Origin: Photobacterium sp. TLY01
Lineage (GTDB): Bacteria; Pseudomonadota; Gammaproteobacteria; Enterobacterales; Vibrionaceae
Direction of reading: 5' to 3'
NCBI RefSeq assembly: GCF_021432065.1
Contig: NZ_CP090364.1
Location: 2,432,601-2,496,600, forward strand
Length of the DNA: 64,000 nucleotides
The position numbers and the translations under genes were made by a program. Shown here piece by piece: positions 26,938-36,520 of the stretch; position 1 is the first letter of the stretch, and every line of letters starts with the position of its first letter. The notes under the pieces are model-generated. The model was not told the origin of the DNA, did not search any database, and saw nothing but the letters and a program-made list of their open reading frames with translations.

Positions 26938-28599
26938 TTATTCTTCTGATTCCGCTTTTTGCAAGACTGCCCCTTCATAACCCCCAAGCTCAATGTAATT
27001 CATCGGCTCGCTGGTGGTGCCGTCGTAAAAGACCCGGATATAAGTGCCCGGCAAGGAAATGCGCATCGGTTTCGCTTCCAGAAAGCGGCTCTGACCCGCT
27101 TGCTGAACGGCCCGGTAAAGGACCAGCCCCTGCGCATAACGGCGGCCAATCACCCCTTCTGAGGGCTGTTTGCCAAACCAGCCCGTGCGGTACAGCCAGA
27201 ACCAGTGGGCAGGCACGACTTTGTAACTGCCCAGCACAGAACCGCGACTGTCACCACTGAGCGGCTCAGCCTGCCACCAGACAGGCTTATACCCTTTGGG
27301 GGCGGAGACCGGCTCGCCTAAATCCACCTTGAGCATAGCTGTTGGCTGATACACCCAGTTTTTAGGCAGGCCCGGCCGGTGCCAGTCGCGCATACTGGTA
27401 TTGGTGCTGTCGATGCTCAGGCTGTCGCCCCAGTTATGATAGTAAGTCTGCCCCGGCAAATTAAACAGATAATAGAGCGCAAGACCGGTTTCGACATCCT
27501 GCTGCCAGGCCCTTTCGTCCCCCGGATGCAGATAGCTGTGGCCATCACGTATCGAGACCATCAGTACACTCCCGGCCCCTTCGGCACTCAGCGCGAAATG
27601 TTGCCAGCTCTGCTGAATGCGAGCCAGCCCCATCGCCGGGGTGAGAAAACGAGGACGAACCCAGAGATCAACCTGCGAGCGCAAGGGTGCGGCAACTGTC
27701 TCATCAGGCCATAACGCCAGTCCGGAGGTAGAAACGCCCAGCATAGCAGGACTGAGCTGTTGCTTTAACTGACCAAGAAAATCAACCAGTTGCGCCAGGT
27801 AGCGCGCTTCGGCTTCCGGTGTTCCGGCCTGTAATGATAATTCCAGGATCTGACCACCACTCACGACCGGCAACACATCAGGTCCAAGCAAAGGTCTCAA
27901 ACGCGGAGTATAGCCACCTTCGGCTGCCATCTGCTGCCAGTCATCGCGATACCAGTTGATCAACTGTGCGCGAACGTCTGGGTCTGAAAAGTTTGTCCGA
28001 AATTCACAACCACCGTATTGCTGTCTGCCCGTCACGAGTACCCTGGCCTGAGAGGGAAACCGGGCGCTGGCCTGGGGATTGCGCCGCTGCTGGTATTCCG
28101 CATCGCTGAGCTGGCCGTTGTTGTCCGTGTCGTTCGCCGGATCCCAGCCCGGAATGCTCAGGGTATCCGCTGTCCGGCTCAGCCAGGGCCTGGTCTGCAA
28201 CAGGCTGTCTAACTGCTGATGTGTGTCCTTCACGGCAAGCCGGGTATCCTGGGCAAAATGCAGAAAGGCACTTTCCGGATCCAGTCCAGTTGCTCTGGCC
28301 TGCTGAGCCAGCCAGCGCTGCTGCGCATCAGGTTCACAGGACAAACTCTGAGCGCGGAAGGGTAACAGCACCCTGCTCGCATCATTCAGTGCTGCCGACT
28401 GCCAGTCGCCCAGCACCAGATCCGCATGGCGAAGCTCCCAGCGCCGTACCGCTTCCGCTGAATCAAACCGTGAGGTGGACAGCGGCTCTTCCCATCCACC
28501 CGGTGTTACCCAGGCACTGCCGGTCGACGGATATACCTGCGCCCGGGCAGCACCGGCCAGCATCAGGATCAAAACAAGGCTCAGATTCACTTTCTGCAT
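26938..28599 (-). CDS. Secreted protein with EF-hand loop, putative glycosidase-like
   Basis: 553 aa, exported (signal peptide 1-20, ending AGAARA). Residues 157-168 (DTDNNGQLSDAE) are a perfect 12-residue EF-hand calcium loop. The region before it (LRHADLVLGDW, SRVLLPFRAQ) and the C-terminal part (RRYAQGLVLYRAV, then IELGGYEGAVLQK) resemble the TIM-barrel plus beta-domain layout of hypothetical glycoside hydrolases such as GHL15. Two Cys residues (88 and about 197) could form a disulfide. I do not recognise an assigned function. It stands alone between two terminators. Confidence 0.7.
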   Translation of the reverse strand: MQKVNLSLVLILMLAGAARAQVYPSTGSAWVTPGGWEEPLSTSRFDSAEAVRRWELRHADLVLGDWQSAALNDASRVLLPFRAQSLSCEPDAQQRWLAQQARATGLDPESAFLHFAQDTRLAVKDTHQQLDSLLQTRPWLSRTADTLSIPGWDPANDTDNNGQLSDAEYQQRRNPQASARFPSQARVLVTGRQQYGGCEFRTNFSDPDVRAQLINWYRDDWQQMAAEGGYTPRLRPLLGPDVLPVVSGGQILELSLQAGTPEAEARYLAQLVDFLGQLKQQLSPAMLGVSTSGLALWPDETVAAPLRSQVDLWVRPRFLTPAMGLARIQQSWQHFALSAEGAGSVLMVSIRDGHSYLHPGDERAWQQDVETGLALYYLFNLPGQTYYHNWGDSLSIDSTNTSMRDWHRPGLPKNWVYQPTAMLKVDLGEPVSAPKGYKPVWWQAEPLSGDSRGSVLGSYKVVPAHWFWLYRTGWFGKQPSEGVIGRRYAQGLVLYRAVQQAGQSRFLEAKPMRISLPGTYIRVFYDGTTSEPMNYIELGGYEGAVLQKAESEE

Positions 28600-28687
28600 C
28601 TTATTCTCCCAGGATCCTCTCCCTGGTTCAGCTTAAGGATAGTGTCAATCGCGCAGTGAAGCTGGGTTAAAAATTGGACAAAAAAAA

Positions 28688-28704
28688 CCGTGCAACTTGC
28701 ACGG
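28688..28704 (-). terminator. Terminator of the riboflavin-thiL-pgpA operon
   Basis: CCGTGCAA / TTGCACGG stem; on the minus strand it is followed by an uninterrupted run of eight T. It lies 30 nt beyond the pgpA stop. Confidence 0.88.
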
Positions 28705-28734
28705 CTTGAGGGGTTTACTTGCTGTCGGCCGCGG

Positions 28735-29220
28735 TTACCAGCCCATCCAGTGGCCCACACCCCACAGGGTGATCATGGCCATAAAGCCAGCCAGGATGTC
28801 ATCGATCATGATGCCCAGTCCGCCGTGGACGTTCTTATCCAGCCAGCTGATCGGCCAGGGTTTTACCATGTCGAAAAAACGAAACAGTATGAAACCGCTG
28901 ACCACCCAGGGCAGGCTCATCGGCGGCGCAATGGCCATGGTGATCCAAAAACCGACAAATTCGTCCCAGACGATGCTGCCGTGGTCATGCACTCCCATAT
29001 CCTGGGCGGTATTGCGGCAAATCAGGACCCCGATGACAGCGGCCGCCAGCGTGATGCCGATATAGGCCGCATAAGGCAGCTGGACCAGCAGGTAATAAAA
29101 CGGCACCGCAGCCAGCGTACCGATAGTCCCGGGGACAACCGGCGATAAACCGCTGCCAAATCCCGTGGCCAGCAAATGCCAGGGATTGCTTAATTTGATA
29201 TAAAGTTTGGGATCTCGCAC
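28735..29220 (-). CDS. pgpA: Phosphatidylglycerophosphatase A
   Basis: Dephosphorylates phosphatidylglycerophosphate to phosphatidylglycerol in the inner membrane. 161 aa with four membrane segments. The motifs GSGLSPVVPGTIGTL and IVWDEFVGFWI carry the conserved acidic residues of the PgpA family. It is the last gene of the nrdR-rib-nusB-thiL operon, three nt after the thiL stop. Confidence 0.95.
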   Translation of the reverse strand: MRDPKLYIKLSNPWHLLATGFGSGLSPVVPGTIGTLAAVPFYYLLVQLPYAAYIGITLAAAVIGVLICRNTAQDMGVHDHGSIVWDEFVGFWITMAIAPPMSLPWVVSGFILFRFFDMVKPWPISWLDKNVHGGLGIMIDDILAGFMAMITLWGVGHWMGW

Positions 29221-29223
29221 AAC

Positions 29224-30201
29224 TTACCCCGAAAAATGATCGTATCCACGCAACTGCCAGTCCAATTGCTGTCCGTTGCGCTCAAGTACGGCACTGCTGC
29301 CCGGCCGGATCTGACCGATACAGCTTGCTTTTACCCCGGTATGAGACAAAGCAACGTCCAACGTCCCGCGATTATGGGCAGGGACAGTAAAGCACAACTC
29401 ATACTCTTCGCCGCTGGTCAGTGCCATCCGAATGGCTGCTTCCCTGTCGCCGCCACAAAATGCCACCAGCTCAGGTGACAATGGCAGATTGTCGACATCG
29501 ATCACCGCCCCGACCTGAGAGCGGGTCAGAATATGCCCCAGATCAGCAATCAGACCGTCAGAGATATCCAGCGCTGAAGAGGCTATGCCCCGCAATGCCT
29601 GACCGGCCAGCACCCGCGGCTGAGGTTGATAGTGGCGATTCAGCAGATACTCAGCCAAGACCGGATCGCTCTGCTTTGCCTGCTCCAGCAACACCGCCAG
29701 CCCTGCCGCACTGTCGCCAAGACAGCCAGTGACATAGATCCAGTCTCCTGAACTGGCCCCGTGTCGGGTTAACGCCTGCCCGTGGGGCACAAACCCCTGT
29801 ACGGTCAGTGTCAGGCTCAACGGACCTTTGGTGGTATCCCCGCCAATCAGTTGCACCTGATAGTAATCGGCCATTTCAAAAAAGCCTTCACAAAAGCGGG
29901 CTAACCAGGCTTCGTCGGCTTCAGGCAAGGTCAGTGCCAGGGAAACCCAGGCTGGTGTGGCCCCCATGGCCGCCAGATCGCTTAAATTCGCCGCCAGGGC
30001 TTTCTTAGCCAGCAGCGCTGGGTCCATCTCCGGCAGAAAATGGTTACCACAGACTAGTGAGTCGGTACTGACGGCAAGATGGCTCCCCGCGGGGACCTCA
30101 AGCAAGGCGCAATCGTCGCCGATCGCCAGCGTCACATCGCGTCGCTGCACAGGCTGGCGGGCAAAATAACGGGCTATCAAATCAAATTCATTACTAGCCA
30201 T
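29224..30201 (-). CDS. thiL: Thiamine-monophosphate kinase
   Basis: ATP-dependent kinase that makes thiamine diphosphate from thiamine monophosphate, 325 aa. PurM-like fold with N-terminal FDLIARYF, the metal site IGDDCALL, VSTDSLVCGNHF, LSDLAAMGA and GGDTTKGPLSLT. The usual nusB-thiL-pgpA order is kept. Confidence 0.96.
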   Translation of the reverse strand: MASNEFDLIARYFARQPVQRRDVTLAIGDDCALLEVPAGSHLAVSTDSLVCGNHFLPEMDPALLAKKALAANLSDLAAMGATPAWVSLALTLPEADEAWLARFCEGFFEMADYYQVQLIGGDTTKGPLSLTLTVQGFVPHGQALTRHGASSGDWIYVTGCLGDSAAGLAVLLEQAKQSDPVLAEYLLNRHYQPQPRVLAGQALRGIASSALDISDGLIADLGHILTRSQVGAVIDVDNLPLSPELVAFCGGDREAAIRMALTSGEEYELCFTVPAHNRGTLDVALSHTGVKASCIGQIRPGSSAVLERNGQQLDWQLRGYDHFSG

Positions 30202-30272
30202 AAGCGGTTAAGTCGGTGGTTGAAACTCAGAAAAAAGGCCAGCAGAGCTGGCCTCAGTTCGCATCAGAGCGA

Positions 30273-30743
30273 TTATGCTTTTTTACGTAACACCGGGGCC
30301 AGTTTATCCAGCACACCGTTGACGAATTTATGGCTGTCTTCAGCGCCGAAGATTTTCGCCAGCTCAATCGCTTCATTAATTACAACTTTGTACGGTACGT
30401 CTTCACGTTTCATGATTTCGTACACGGCCAGACGCAGGAGCGCCAATTCCATCTGGTCCAGATCCTGCAGCGGACGTGACAGATAGGGACGCATCTTGCT
30501 GTCCAGTTCCTGAGCGTTCAGCACCACGCCAGTGAACAGGTCGCGGAAGTACTCAACGTCAGTGTGCGGTGCTGCCAGTACAGGCGCATCAGCCCGGTGA
30601 GCTTCTTCTTCAAACTGTTCGCCCGACAGAAAATGCAGTTCGATATCGGCAGCATTTTCTTTGGTGATTTGCCAGGAATAAATGGCCTGGACGGCAAAGT
30701 GTCGTGCGTTACGACGTGCGGCTGGTTTCACTCTAACCCCCAT
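30273..30743 (-). CDS. nusB: Transcription antitermination factor NusB
   Basis: Small helical RNA-binding protein of the rRNA antitermination complex, 156 aa; works with NusE (S10) on box[18 protein letters not shown] at the start and [18 protein letters not shown] near the C-terminus are family hallmarks. Its ATG overlaps the ribH stop by one base (TAATG), so it is translationally coupled to ribH. Confidence 0.97.
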   Translation of the reverse strand: MGVRVKPAARRNARHFAVQAIYSWQITKENAADIELHFLSGEQFEEEAHRADAPVLAAPHTDVEYFRDLFTGVVLNAQELDSKMRPYLSRPLQDLDQMELALLRLAVYEIMKREDVPYKVVINEAIELAKIFGAEDSHKFVNGVLDKLAPVLRKKA

Positions 30744-31213
30744 TAGGATTCAATTTGGGACAGGACATTAACCATCTCAAGCGCGCTGAGTGCAGCCTCT
30801 GCCCCTTTATTACCAGCCTTGGTACCGGCACGCTCGATGGCTTGTTCAATTGTGTCTACAGTCAGAACACCAAATGAAACCGGAGTGTTATACTCCAGAG
30901 CCACCTGAGCCAGACCTTTATTACATTCACCGGCAACATACTCGAAATGCGGAGTACCGCCGCGGATCACAGAACCCAGTGCCACGATAGCGTCATAGCG
31001 ATCGCTTTTAGCAACTTGCTGGGCGACCAGAGGCAGCTCATAAGCACCAGGACAACGAACAACGGTAATGTTGTCGTCGCTTACCTGTCCCTGACGTTTC
31101 AGTGCGTCCAGCGCACCCGCCAGCAGGCTGTCATTGATGAAACTGTTGAAGCGACTGATAACAATAGCAATTTTTGCGTTGGGTGCCGCAATGGCGCCTT
31201 CGATTACCTTCAT
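30743..31213 (-). CDS. ribH: 6,7-dimethyl-8-ribityllumazine synthase
   Basis: Penultimate step of riboflavin synthesis, condensing the ribityl-pyrimidine with 3,4-dihydroxybutanone phosphate; forms an icosahedral shell in many bacteria. 156 aa from the ATG at 31213; the upstream in-frame extension is not conserved. [30 protein letters not shown] and [16 protein letters not shown] with the catalytic His are present. Confidence 0.97.
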   Translation of the reverse strand: MKVIEGAIAAPNAKIAIVISRFNSFINDSLLAGALDALKRQGQVSDDNITVVRCPGAYELPLVAQQVAKSDRYDAIVALGSVIRGGTPHFEYVAGECNKGLAQVALEYNTPVSFGVLTVDTIEQAIERAGTKAGNKGAEAALSALEMVNVLSQIES

Positions 31214-31384
31214 GGGCCTTCCTGTGACTATGTCTTTTCTTTCCGGATTGAGAAACCGCGGGAGTCTATCACAATTTATACCTGATACCAATTGACTTCA
31301 CTGTCAAGGCACTCCCGGCAGCGTGATGCGATCTCTATTCCGGATTAGGGATTAATAAAAACAGTGCGTTAAGGTCAATAAACC
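31214..31384 (-). promoter_or_regulatory. ribBA-ribH spacer with possible internal promoter
   Basis: 171 bp. On the minus strand TTGACA (31307-31302) is followed by A/T-rich sequence including TATAAA (31280-31275). The spacing of 21 is too long for a classical promoter, but a -10 variant between them is possible. TTGAC/GTCAA also forms a small inverted repeat at 31292-31307. An internal promoter for ribH-nusB would explain the wide gap. Confidence 0.3.
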
Positions 31385-32488
31385 TTAATCGCAAATATAT
31401 TCCACCACTTCCAGGCCGAAACCGGACAGTGAGTGATAGCGCTGATTACTCGATGACAGCAGACGCATTTTACCCACACCTAAATCTGCCAGGATCTGCG
31501 AGCCGACACCCACCTGACGTGACGGGTTCTTCGGATTCAGTTTCACGCCAGGCTGACCATCGGCCTGAGCAGCAAGATTCTTCACTTTGGTAATAATGCC
31601 TTCCTGAGTTTCATGGCGATTGAGAATCACCATCACACCACCTTCCTCAGCGATACGCTGCATGGCCATAGGCAAAGTCCATTGCGACGCACCGGAGTGC
31701 AGAATATCTTTGAAGGTATCTTGCAGGTGGACCCGGACCAGCGTCGGGTTCGACGGACTCACGTCCCCTTTACGCAGGGCATGGTGAATCTGGTTGTCTA
31801 TGGTATCGCGATAGGTGATCAGATCAAAATCACCAAATTCCGTCGGCAGGCAGCATTCGGCCACACGCTCAATCGTAGTTTCGTTATTGTTACGGTATTC
31901 GATTAAATCAGCGATCGTACCCAGCTTGAGGCCGTGCTCGGCAGCGAACACTTCCAGATCCGGGCGGCGCGCCATGGTGCCATCCGGATTCAGGATCTCA
32001 ACAATCACACTGGATGGCTCAAGGCCTGCCAGACGGGCAATGTCACACCCCGCTTCAGTGTGGCCAGCGCGGGCAAGCACGCCGCCTTCCTGTGCCATCA
32101 GAGGGAAGATATGACCAGGCATAACGATATCGGCAGGAGAAGCATCTTTCGCCACCGCAGCCTGCACCGTACGGGCGCGATCCGCAGCGGAGATCCCTGT
32201 AGTCACGCCACTGGAAGCTTCAATTGAAACGGTAAAATTGGTGCTGAACTGTTCCGCATTGTCCTGCACCATCAAGGGCAGTTTCAGTTGCCGACAACGG
32301 GCCTGCGTCAGTGTCAGACAGATCAGGCCACGACCGTGAGTGGCCATAAAGTTGATCGCTTCAGGGGTCACTTTCTCCGCGGCAATGATCAGATCGCCTT
32401 CATTTTCCCTGTCTTCGTCATCCATCAGGATAACCAGTTTCCCCTGACGTATGTCTTCAATAATGTCCTTCGCGCTACTCAACGCCAT
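31385..32488 (-). CDS. ribBA: 3,4-dihydroxy-2-butanone 4-phosphate synthase with degenerate GCH II domain
   Basis: 367 aa. The N-terminal half (to about 205) is a complete RibB domain: [22 protein letters not shown] and [16 protein letters not shown]. The C-terminal half has the RibA fold ([33 protein letters not shown]) but lacks the three zinc Cys of the GDxxxSxRCDC motif and the RQEGRGIG catalytic segment. It therefore supplies the four-carbon unit only, and a separate RibA should exist elsewhere. Such one-sided RibBA proteins are common in this group. Confidence 0.93.
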   Translation of the reverse strand: MALSSAKDIIEDIRQGKLVILMDDEDRENEGDLIIAAEKVTPEAINFMATHGRGLICLTLTQARCRQLKLPLMVQDNAEQFSTNFTVSIEASSGVTTGISAADRARTVQAAVAKDASPADIVMPGHIFPLMAQEGGVLARAGHTEAGCDIARLAGLEPSSVIVEILNPDGTMARRPDLEVFAAEHGLKLGTIADLIEYRNNNETTIERVAECCLPTEFGDFDLITYRDTIDNQIHHALRKGDVSPSNPTLVRVHLQDTFKDILHSGASQWTLPMAMQRIAEEGGVMVILNRHETQEGIITKVKNLAAQADGQPGVKLNPKNPSRQVGVGSQILADLGVGKMRLLSSSNQRYHSLSGFGLEVVEYICD

Positions 32489-32547
32489 GTTCTGTTCCCT
32501 CTACCCAAATGATTGTCGTCGTACTTCATTTTACTCAGGCTGCATCA

Positions 32548-33210
32548 TCAGCCCAGAAACCCGCTCCGGGCCAGCAGCGCCATACTGAGTTCGGACGATG
32601 GCTCAGACTGTGCCGCTTTGTCCCCCAGCATCAGACGCTCCAGATAGCGGGCAATCACGTCCACTTCGAGATTCACTTTACGGCCAGGCTTAAAGTGTTC
32701 CATCGTCGTTTCCGATGCCGTATGAGGCACGATGGTCAGTTTGAATTCCGCACCCCGGACAGCATTCACCGTCAGGCTGATCCCGTCAATCGCCACCGAT
32801 CCCTTCTCGGCTATATAGCGGGCCAGGGTGTCCGGTGCTTTGACCCAAAACTCAATCGCCCGTCCGGTCTGAGTGCGGGAGATGATCTCGCCGACAGTAT
32901 CTACGTGGCCGGAAACCATATGACCACCAAAACGTGTGGTCGGCAACATGGCTTTTTCCAGATTCACCCGCTGTCCCGGGCTGTAATCGGTAAATGCCGT
33001 GCGGTTCAGGGTTTCCAGCGACAGGTCGGCAACATAGCCTTTGCCGGTCAGTTTCACCACGGTCAGACACACGCCATTGGTCGCGATGCTGTCGCCCAGT
33101 TTGACATCCGATAAATCCAGCTTGCCGCTGTCGACCGTCACGGACACATCTTGTCCGGTCGGCGTGATGGCCGTAATCGTACCTACGGCTTCAATAATAC
33201 CTGTAAACAT
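32548..33210 (-). CDS. ribE: Riboflavin synthase alpha subunit
   Basis: Dismutates two lumazine molecules to riboflavin. 220 aa made of two similar lumazine-binding barrels: MFTGIIEAVGTI with NGVCLTV in the first, FGGHMVSGHVDTVG with DGISLTV in the second. It follows ribD by 52 bp and precedes ribBA by 59 bp. Confidence 0.96.
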   Translation of the reverse strand: MFTGIIEAVGTITAITPTGQDVSVTVDSGKLDLSDVKLGDSIATNGVCLTVVKLTGKGYVADLSLETLNRTAFTDYSPGQRVNLEKAMLPTTRFGGHMVSGHVDTVGEIISRTQTGRAIEFWVKAPDTLARYIAEKGSVAIDGISLTVNAVRGAEFKLTIVPHTASETTMEHFKPGRKVNLEVDVIARYLERLMLGDKAAQSEPSSELSMALLARSGFLG

Positions 33211-33262
33211 TCTATTTTTTCCTTACCCGGCATCTGTCGATGCCATCCACAGACGTATTCTG

Positions 33263-34387
33263 TTACGCAGGGTGATGAATCGTGCCACGGATCCGAATAT
33301 CGGTACCGACCATACGCACATCGTTCAGCCTCACATCCGGCACTTGGGACATGACTGTAAACTCGGTCAGATCGATCAGGCTGCGGCCATGGCTGCCCAT
33401 GAGTTTGGGCGCCTGATAAAGAATCAACTCGTCCACCAGCCCCGCGTTGAGTAAAGCGCCGGCCAGACTCGCCCCAGCCTCCACCCAAATGTGATGAATG
33501 TCTTCGGCCACCAGGGCTGTCATCAGTGCCTTTAAGTCTAGCTGACCGTCCGGCTGAGCAGGCACCTGTAACTGCCGCACCTGCTCTGGCCACTCCGCCT
33601 CATCCGCCTGGGTTCTGGCCAGCAGGACTTTGCCCGGCAGCGAGAATAAACGTTGAGACGGTAACAAGCGGTTCTGGCTGTCAATGATCACCCGGACCGG
33701 CTGACGTAACTCAGTTTCCGGATAGTCCGACTGGACAGCTGTCCCCAACTCCTGCCAGCGCACATTCAAGGATGGGTCATCGGCAAGCACCGTGGCGCTG
33801 GTTGACAGGATTGCTCCGGCCTGGGCGCGAAAACGCTGCACATCGGCACGGGCCTGAGGGCCGGTTATCCACTGGCTGGCACCGTTTGCCAGCGCGGTTT
33901 TCCCATCCAGGCTGGCCGCCAGTTTGAGCTGGACATAAGGCAGACCGGTTTTCATGCGCTTGATAAAACCGGGATTCAATGCCAATGCATCGGCCTCAAG
34001 CAGACCCGTTTCAACGGCAATGCCAGCCTGTTTGAGCATCTCGACACCGCGTCCCGCGACCTTCGGATTCGGGTCAACCATGGCGCAGACAACCCGGGAA
34101 ACCCCCGCGGCAATCAGCGCTTCGGCACAGGGCGGCGTGCGCCCGTAATGGGAGCAAGGCTCGAGTGTGACATAAGCCGTCGCACCTCTGGCGTGTTCTC
34201 CGGCGGCGCGCAAGGCAAAGACTTCAGCATGCGGCTGGCCTGCACGGTAATGATAACCTTCACCAATAATGGTGTTCTCTTTGGCAATGACACAGCCCAC
34301 ATTCGGATTCGGGGCTGTCGTGAATCGGCCGCGCCGGGCAAGGCTAACGGCTCGGCGCATCATGGCGTGATCAGTCGGCGTAAACAT
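33263..34387 (-). CDS. ribD: Bifunctional riboflavin deaminase/reductase RibD
   Basis: Second and third steps of riboflavin synthesis. 374 aa. N-terminal zinc deaminase: HAEVFALRAAGEHARG with PCSHYGRTPPCAEALI. C-terminal NADPH reductase from about residue 150: LKLAASLDGKTALANGASQWITG and the Gly-rich VEAGASLAGALLNAGLVDE. It sits 6 nt downstream of nrdR. Confidence 0.96.
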   Translation of the reverse strand: MFTPTDHAMMRRAVSLARRGRFTTAPNPNVGCVIAKENTIIGEGYHYRAGQPHAEVFALRAAGEHARGATAYVTLEPCSHYGRTPPCAEALIAAGVSRVVCAMVDPNPKVAGRGVEMLKQAGIAVETGLLEADALALNPGFIKRMKTGLPYVQLKLAASLDGKTALANGASQWITGPQARADVQRFRAQAGAILSTSATVLADDPSLNVRWQELGTAVQSDYPETELRQPVRVIIDSQNRLLPSQRLFSLPGKVLLARTQADEAEWPEQVRQLQVPAQPDGQLDLKALMTALVAEDIHHIWVEAGASLAGALLNAGLVDELILYQAPKLMGSHGRSLIDLTEFTVMSQVPDVRLNDVRMVGTDIRIRGTIHHPA

Positions 34388-34393
34388 CTTGGT

Positions 34394-34843
34394 TTATTTT
34401 TCCAGTTTAGCGATGGCTTCGCCAAACTCGCGGAGATCGTCAAATGAACGGTAGACAGAGGCGAACCGGATGTAAGCCACTTTATCGAGCTCAATCAGGG
34501 CATCCATGACCAGATTCCCTATCATGTCTGATTTCACCTCCCGTTCACCCGTGGCGCGCAGACGAGATTTGATGGTGTTGATGGCGCGTTCGATATCATC
34601 CGCGCTGACTGGTCGCTTTTCCAGCGCACGTTCGATACCGCCACGCAGTTTCTCTTCGTTGAACGGTTCGCGGCTGCCATTGGTTTTGATGACATGCGGC
34701 ATCACCAACTCAGCGGTTTCGAATGTCGTATAACGTTCACTGCACGCCAGACACTGACGGCGGCGGCGAACCTGATGTCCATCAGCGACCAGACGGGAAT
34801 CGATTACTTTGGTGTCATTGGCACCACAAAACGGACAATGCAT
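34394..34843 (-). CDS. nrdR: Transcriptional repressor NrdR
   Basis: ATP/dATP-sensing repressor of ribonucleotide reductase genes, 149 aa. N-terminal zinc ribbon [15 protein letters not shown] with the second pair CLAC, then an ATP-cone ([27 protein letters not shown] in two overlapping motifs). First gene of the riboflavin operon, the usual arrangement in gamma-proteobacteria. The promoter must lie in the 170 bp between it and glyA. Confidence 0.97.
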   Translation of the reverse strand: MHCPFCGANDTKVIDSRLVADGHQVRRRRQCLACSERYTTFETAELVMPHVIKTNGSREPFNEEKLRGGIERALEKRPVSADDIERAINTIKSRLRATGEREVKSDMIGNLVMDALIELDKVAYIRFASVYRSFDDLREFGEAIAKLEK

Positions 34844-34925
34844 CTTGCCTCCTCAATTTCGTCGCCTCAGTGTACCCCAAATCAACCGCTATGCGAGGAC
34901 TTAGCCCATTATTTTTATCAACAAA

Positions 34926-34950
34926 AAACGGCATCCCAGGGATGCCGTTT
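34926..34950 (-). terminator. glyA terminator
   Basis: Twelve-bp stem AAACGGCATCCC / GGGATGCCGTTT with a run of T on the minus-strand side. It separates glyA from the nrdR promoter. Confidence 0.88.
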
Positions 34951-35012
34951 GACAAGATTGACCCAAAATCAGGTCCGTCTTTCGCTGTGTTTAGTGACGC
35001 CTTATGCCTGGT

Positions 35013-36263
35013 TTACGCGTAAACCGGCAGACGCTGACAGATTTCCAGTACTTTGGCTTTAGTCGCTTCGATAACCGCAGGGTTGTCGATATTGTCCAGT
35101 ACATCGCAAATCCAGTTCGCCAGAGCTTTGGCATCGTCCGCGCTGAAGCCACGGCGGGTAATCGCTGGGGTACCGATACGGATACCAGAGGTCACAAACG
35201 GGCTGCGCGGATCATTCGGCACACTGTTTTTGTTGACCGTAATGTTGGCCGCACCCAGTGCTGCATCGGCGTCTTTACCTGTGATGTTCTTATCAATCAG
35301 ATCAACCAGGAACAGGTGGTTTTCGGTGCCGCCGGAAACGATTTTGTAACCGCGCTCCAGGAACTGGCTGACCATGGCTTTCGCGTTATCGACCACACGT
35401 TGCTGATACGCCTGGAATTCAGGCTCCATGGCTTCTTTGAAAGCGACGGCTTTGGCTGCAATCACGTGCATCAGCGGGCCACCCTGACCACCCGGGAATA
35501 CCGCAGAGTTCAGTTTCTTGTACAGATCTTCACCCGCATTAGACAGGATCAAACCGCCGCGAGGACCGGCCAGGGTTTTGTGCGTTGTGGTGGTCACCAC
35601 GTGCGCATGCGGAACAGGGTTCGGGTAAACACCTGCGGCCACCAGACCGGCGACGTGCGCCATATCCACGAAGAAGTAAGCGCCGGCTTTGTCTGCGATT
35701 TCACGCATGCGCTTCCAGTCAACAATTTGCGAATAGGCAGAGAAACCGCCGATGATCATTTTCGGCTTGTGTTCCAGTGCCAGTGCTTCGACTTCTGCGT
35801 AGTCAATCTGGCCGGCTTCATCAATACCGTAAGGAATAATGTTGTACAGCTTACCGGAAAAGTTCACCGGTGAACCGTGAGTCAGGTGACCGCCGTGCGC
35901 CAGGCTCATGCCCAGAACGGTATCGCCGGCATTGAGCAGTGCCATGTATACAGCGCTGTTGGCCTGAGAGCCTGAATGCGGCTGAACGTTGGCATACTCG
36001 GCACCGAACAGTTGGCAAGCACGGTCGATTGCCAGTTGCTCGGCTTTATCGACATACTCACAACCGCCGTAATAGCGCTTGCCCGGATAACCTTCTGCAT
36101 ACTTGTTGGTCAGCTGTGAACCCTGTGCTTCCATTACACGCGGGCTGGTGTAGTTTTCAGAAGCAATCAGCTCAATGTGCTCTTCCTGACGGGCAGTCTC
36201 TTCCTGGATGGCCGCAAATAGTTCTGCGTCATAATCAGCAATATTCATGTCACGCTTTAGCAT
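35013..36263 (-). CDS. glyA: Serine hydroxymethyltransferase
   Basis: PLP enzyme that converts serine and tetrahydrofolate to glycine and 5,10-methylene-THF, the main one-carbon source for purines. 416 aa. The PLP lysine is K229 in [31 protein letters not shown] and the SGSQAN block are intact. Upstream lie a 13-bp inverted repeat in the leader and a perfect PurR operator, consistent with purine control as in E. coli. Confidence 0.98.
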   Translation of the reverse strand: MLKRDMNIADYDAELFAAIQEETARQEEHIELIASENYTSPRVMEAQGSQLTNKYAEGYPGKRYYGGCEYVDKAEQLAIDRACQLFGAEYANVQPHSGSQANSAVYMALLNAGDTVLGMSLAHGGHLTHGSPVNFSGKLYNIIPYGIDEAGQIDYAEVEALALEHKPKMIIGGFSAYSQIVDWKRMREIADKAGAYFFVDMAHVAGLVAAGVYPNPVPHAHVVTTTTHKTLAGPRGGLILSNAGEDLYKKLNSAVFPGGQGGPLMHVIAAKAVAFKEAMEPEFQAYQQRVVDNAKAMVSQFLERGYKIVSGGTENHLFLVDLIDKNITGKDADAALGAANITVNKNSVPNDPRSPFVTSGIRIGTPAITRRGFSADDAKALANWICDVLDNIDNPAVIEATKAKVLEICQRLPVYA

Positions 36264-36295
36264 CAGTCTCTCCTGACTCAGATAGTTCTCAAATT

Positions 36296-36338
36296 CGTTG
36301 ACCTAAGTATCAGACAAGGCCAGACACTTAGGTCAACG
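36296..36338. repeat. 13-bp perfect inverted repeat in glyA leader
   Basis: Arms CGTTGACCTAAGT (36296-36308) and ACTTAGGTCAACG (36326-36338) with a 17-nt centre, 33 nt upstream of the glyA ATG. As RNA it would form a stable hairpin close to the ribosome-binding site; as DNA it could be an operator for a dimeric regulator. Confidence 0.8.
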
Positions 36339-36397
36339 CGGGATAATTGGCATTTTTCCTCATTCGGACAAAAAACACAACCCCAGTAACCACGGTA

Positions 36398-36413
36398 ACG
36401 CAAACGTTTTCGT
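36398..36413. promoter_or_regulatory. PurR operator upstream of glyA
   Basis: ACGCAAACGTTTTCGT, which matches the E. coli PurR consensus across all 16 bases. It lies 135 bp upstream of glyA. Confidence 0.88.
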
Positions 36414-36473
36414 TGCACCGAAAGATTAGGCCGCATTTTAGCGAAATTGCTCCCTTACAGGTAGCCCTTTTCA

Positions 36474-36520
36474 GGTTTTTTTAACCGGTTTTTTTAACCG
36501 GTTTTTTTGTTCGTTTTTTT
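36474..36520. repeat. Tandem GG-T7-AACC repeat
   Basis: Four T7 tracts at 36476-36482, 36489-36495, 36502-36508 and 36514-36520, separated by AACCGG, AACCGG and GTTCG. The period is 13, 13 and 12 bp. On the minus strand these are A-tracts about 60-120 bp upstream of the glyA PurR site. Confidence 0.85.

Noticed and set aside
32489-32547. FMN riboswitch before ribBA
   Set aside because: The gap is only 59 bp and lacks the conserved RFN elements; ribBA is inside the operon.
36264-36400. Glycine riboswitch before glyA
   Set aside because: No tandem aptamer core is visible; the leader has a simple long inverted repeat and a PurR site.
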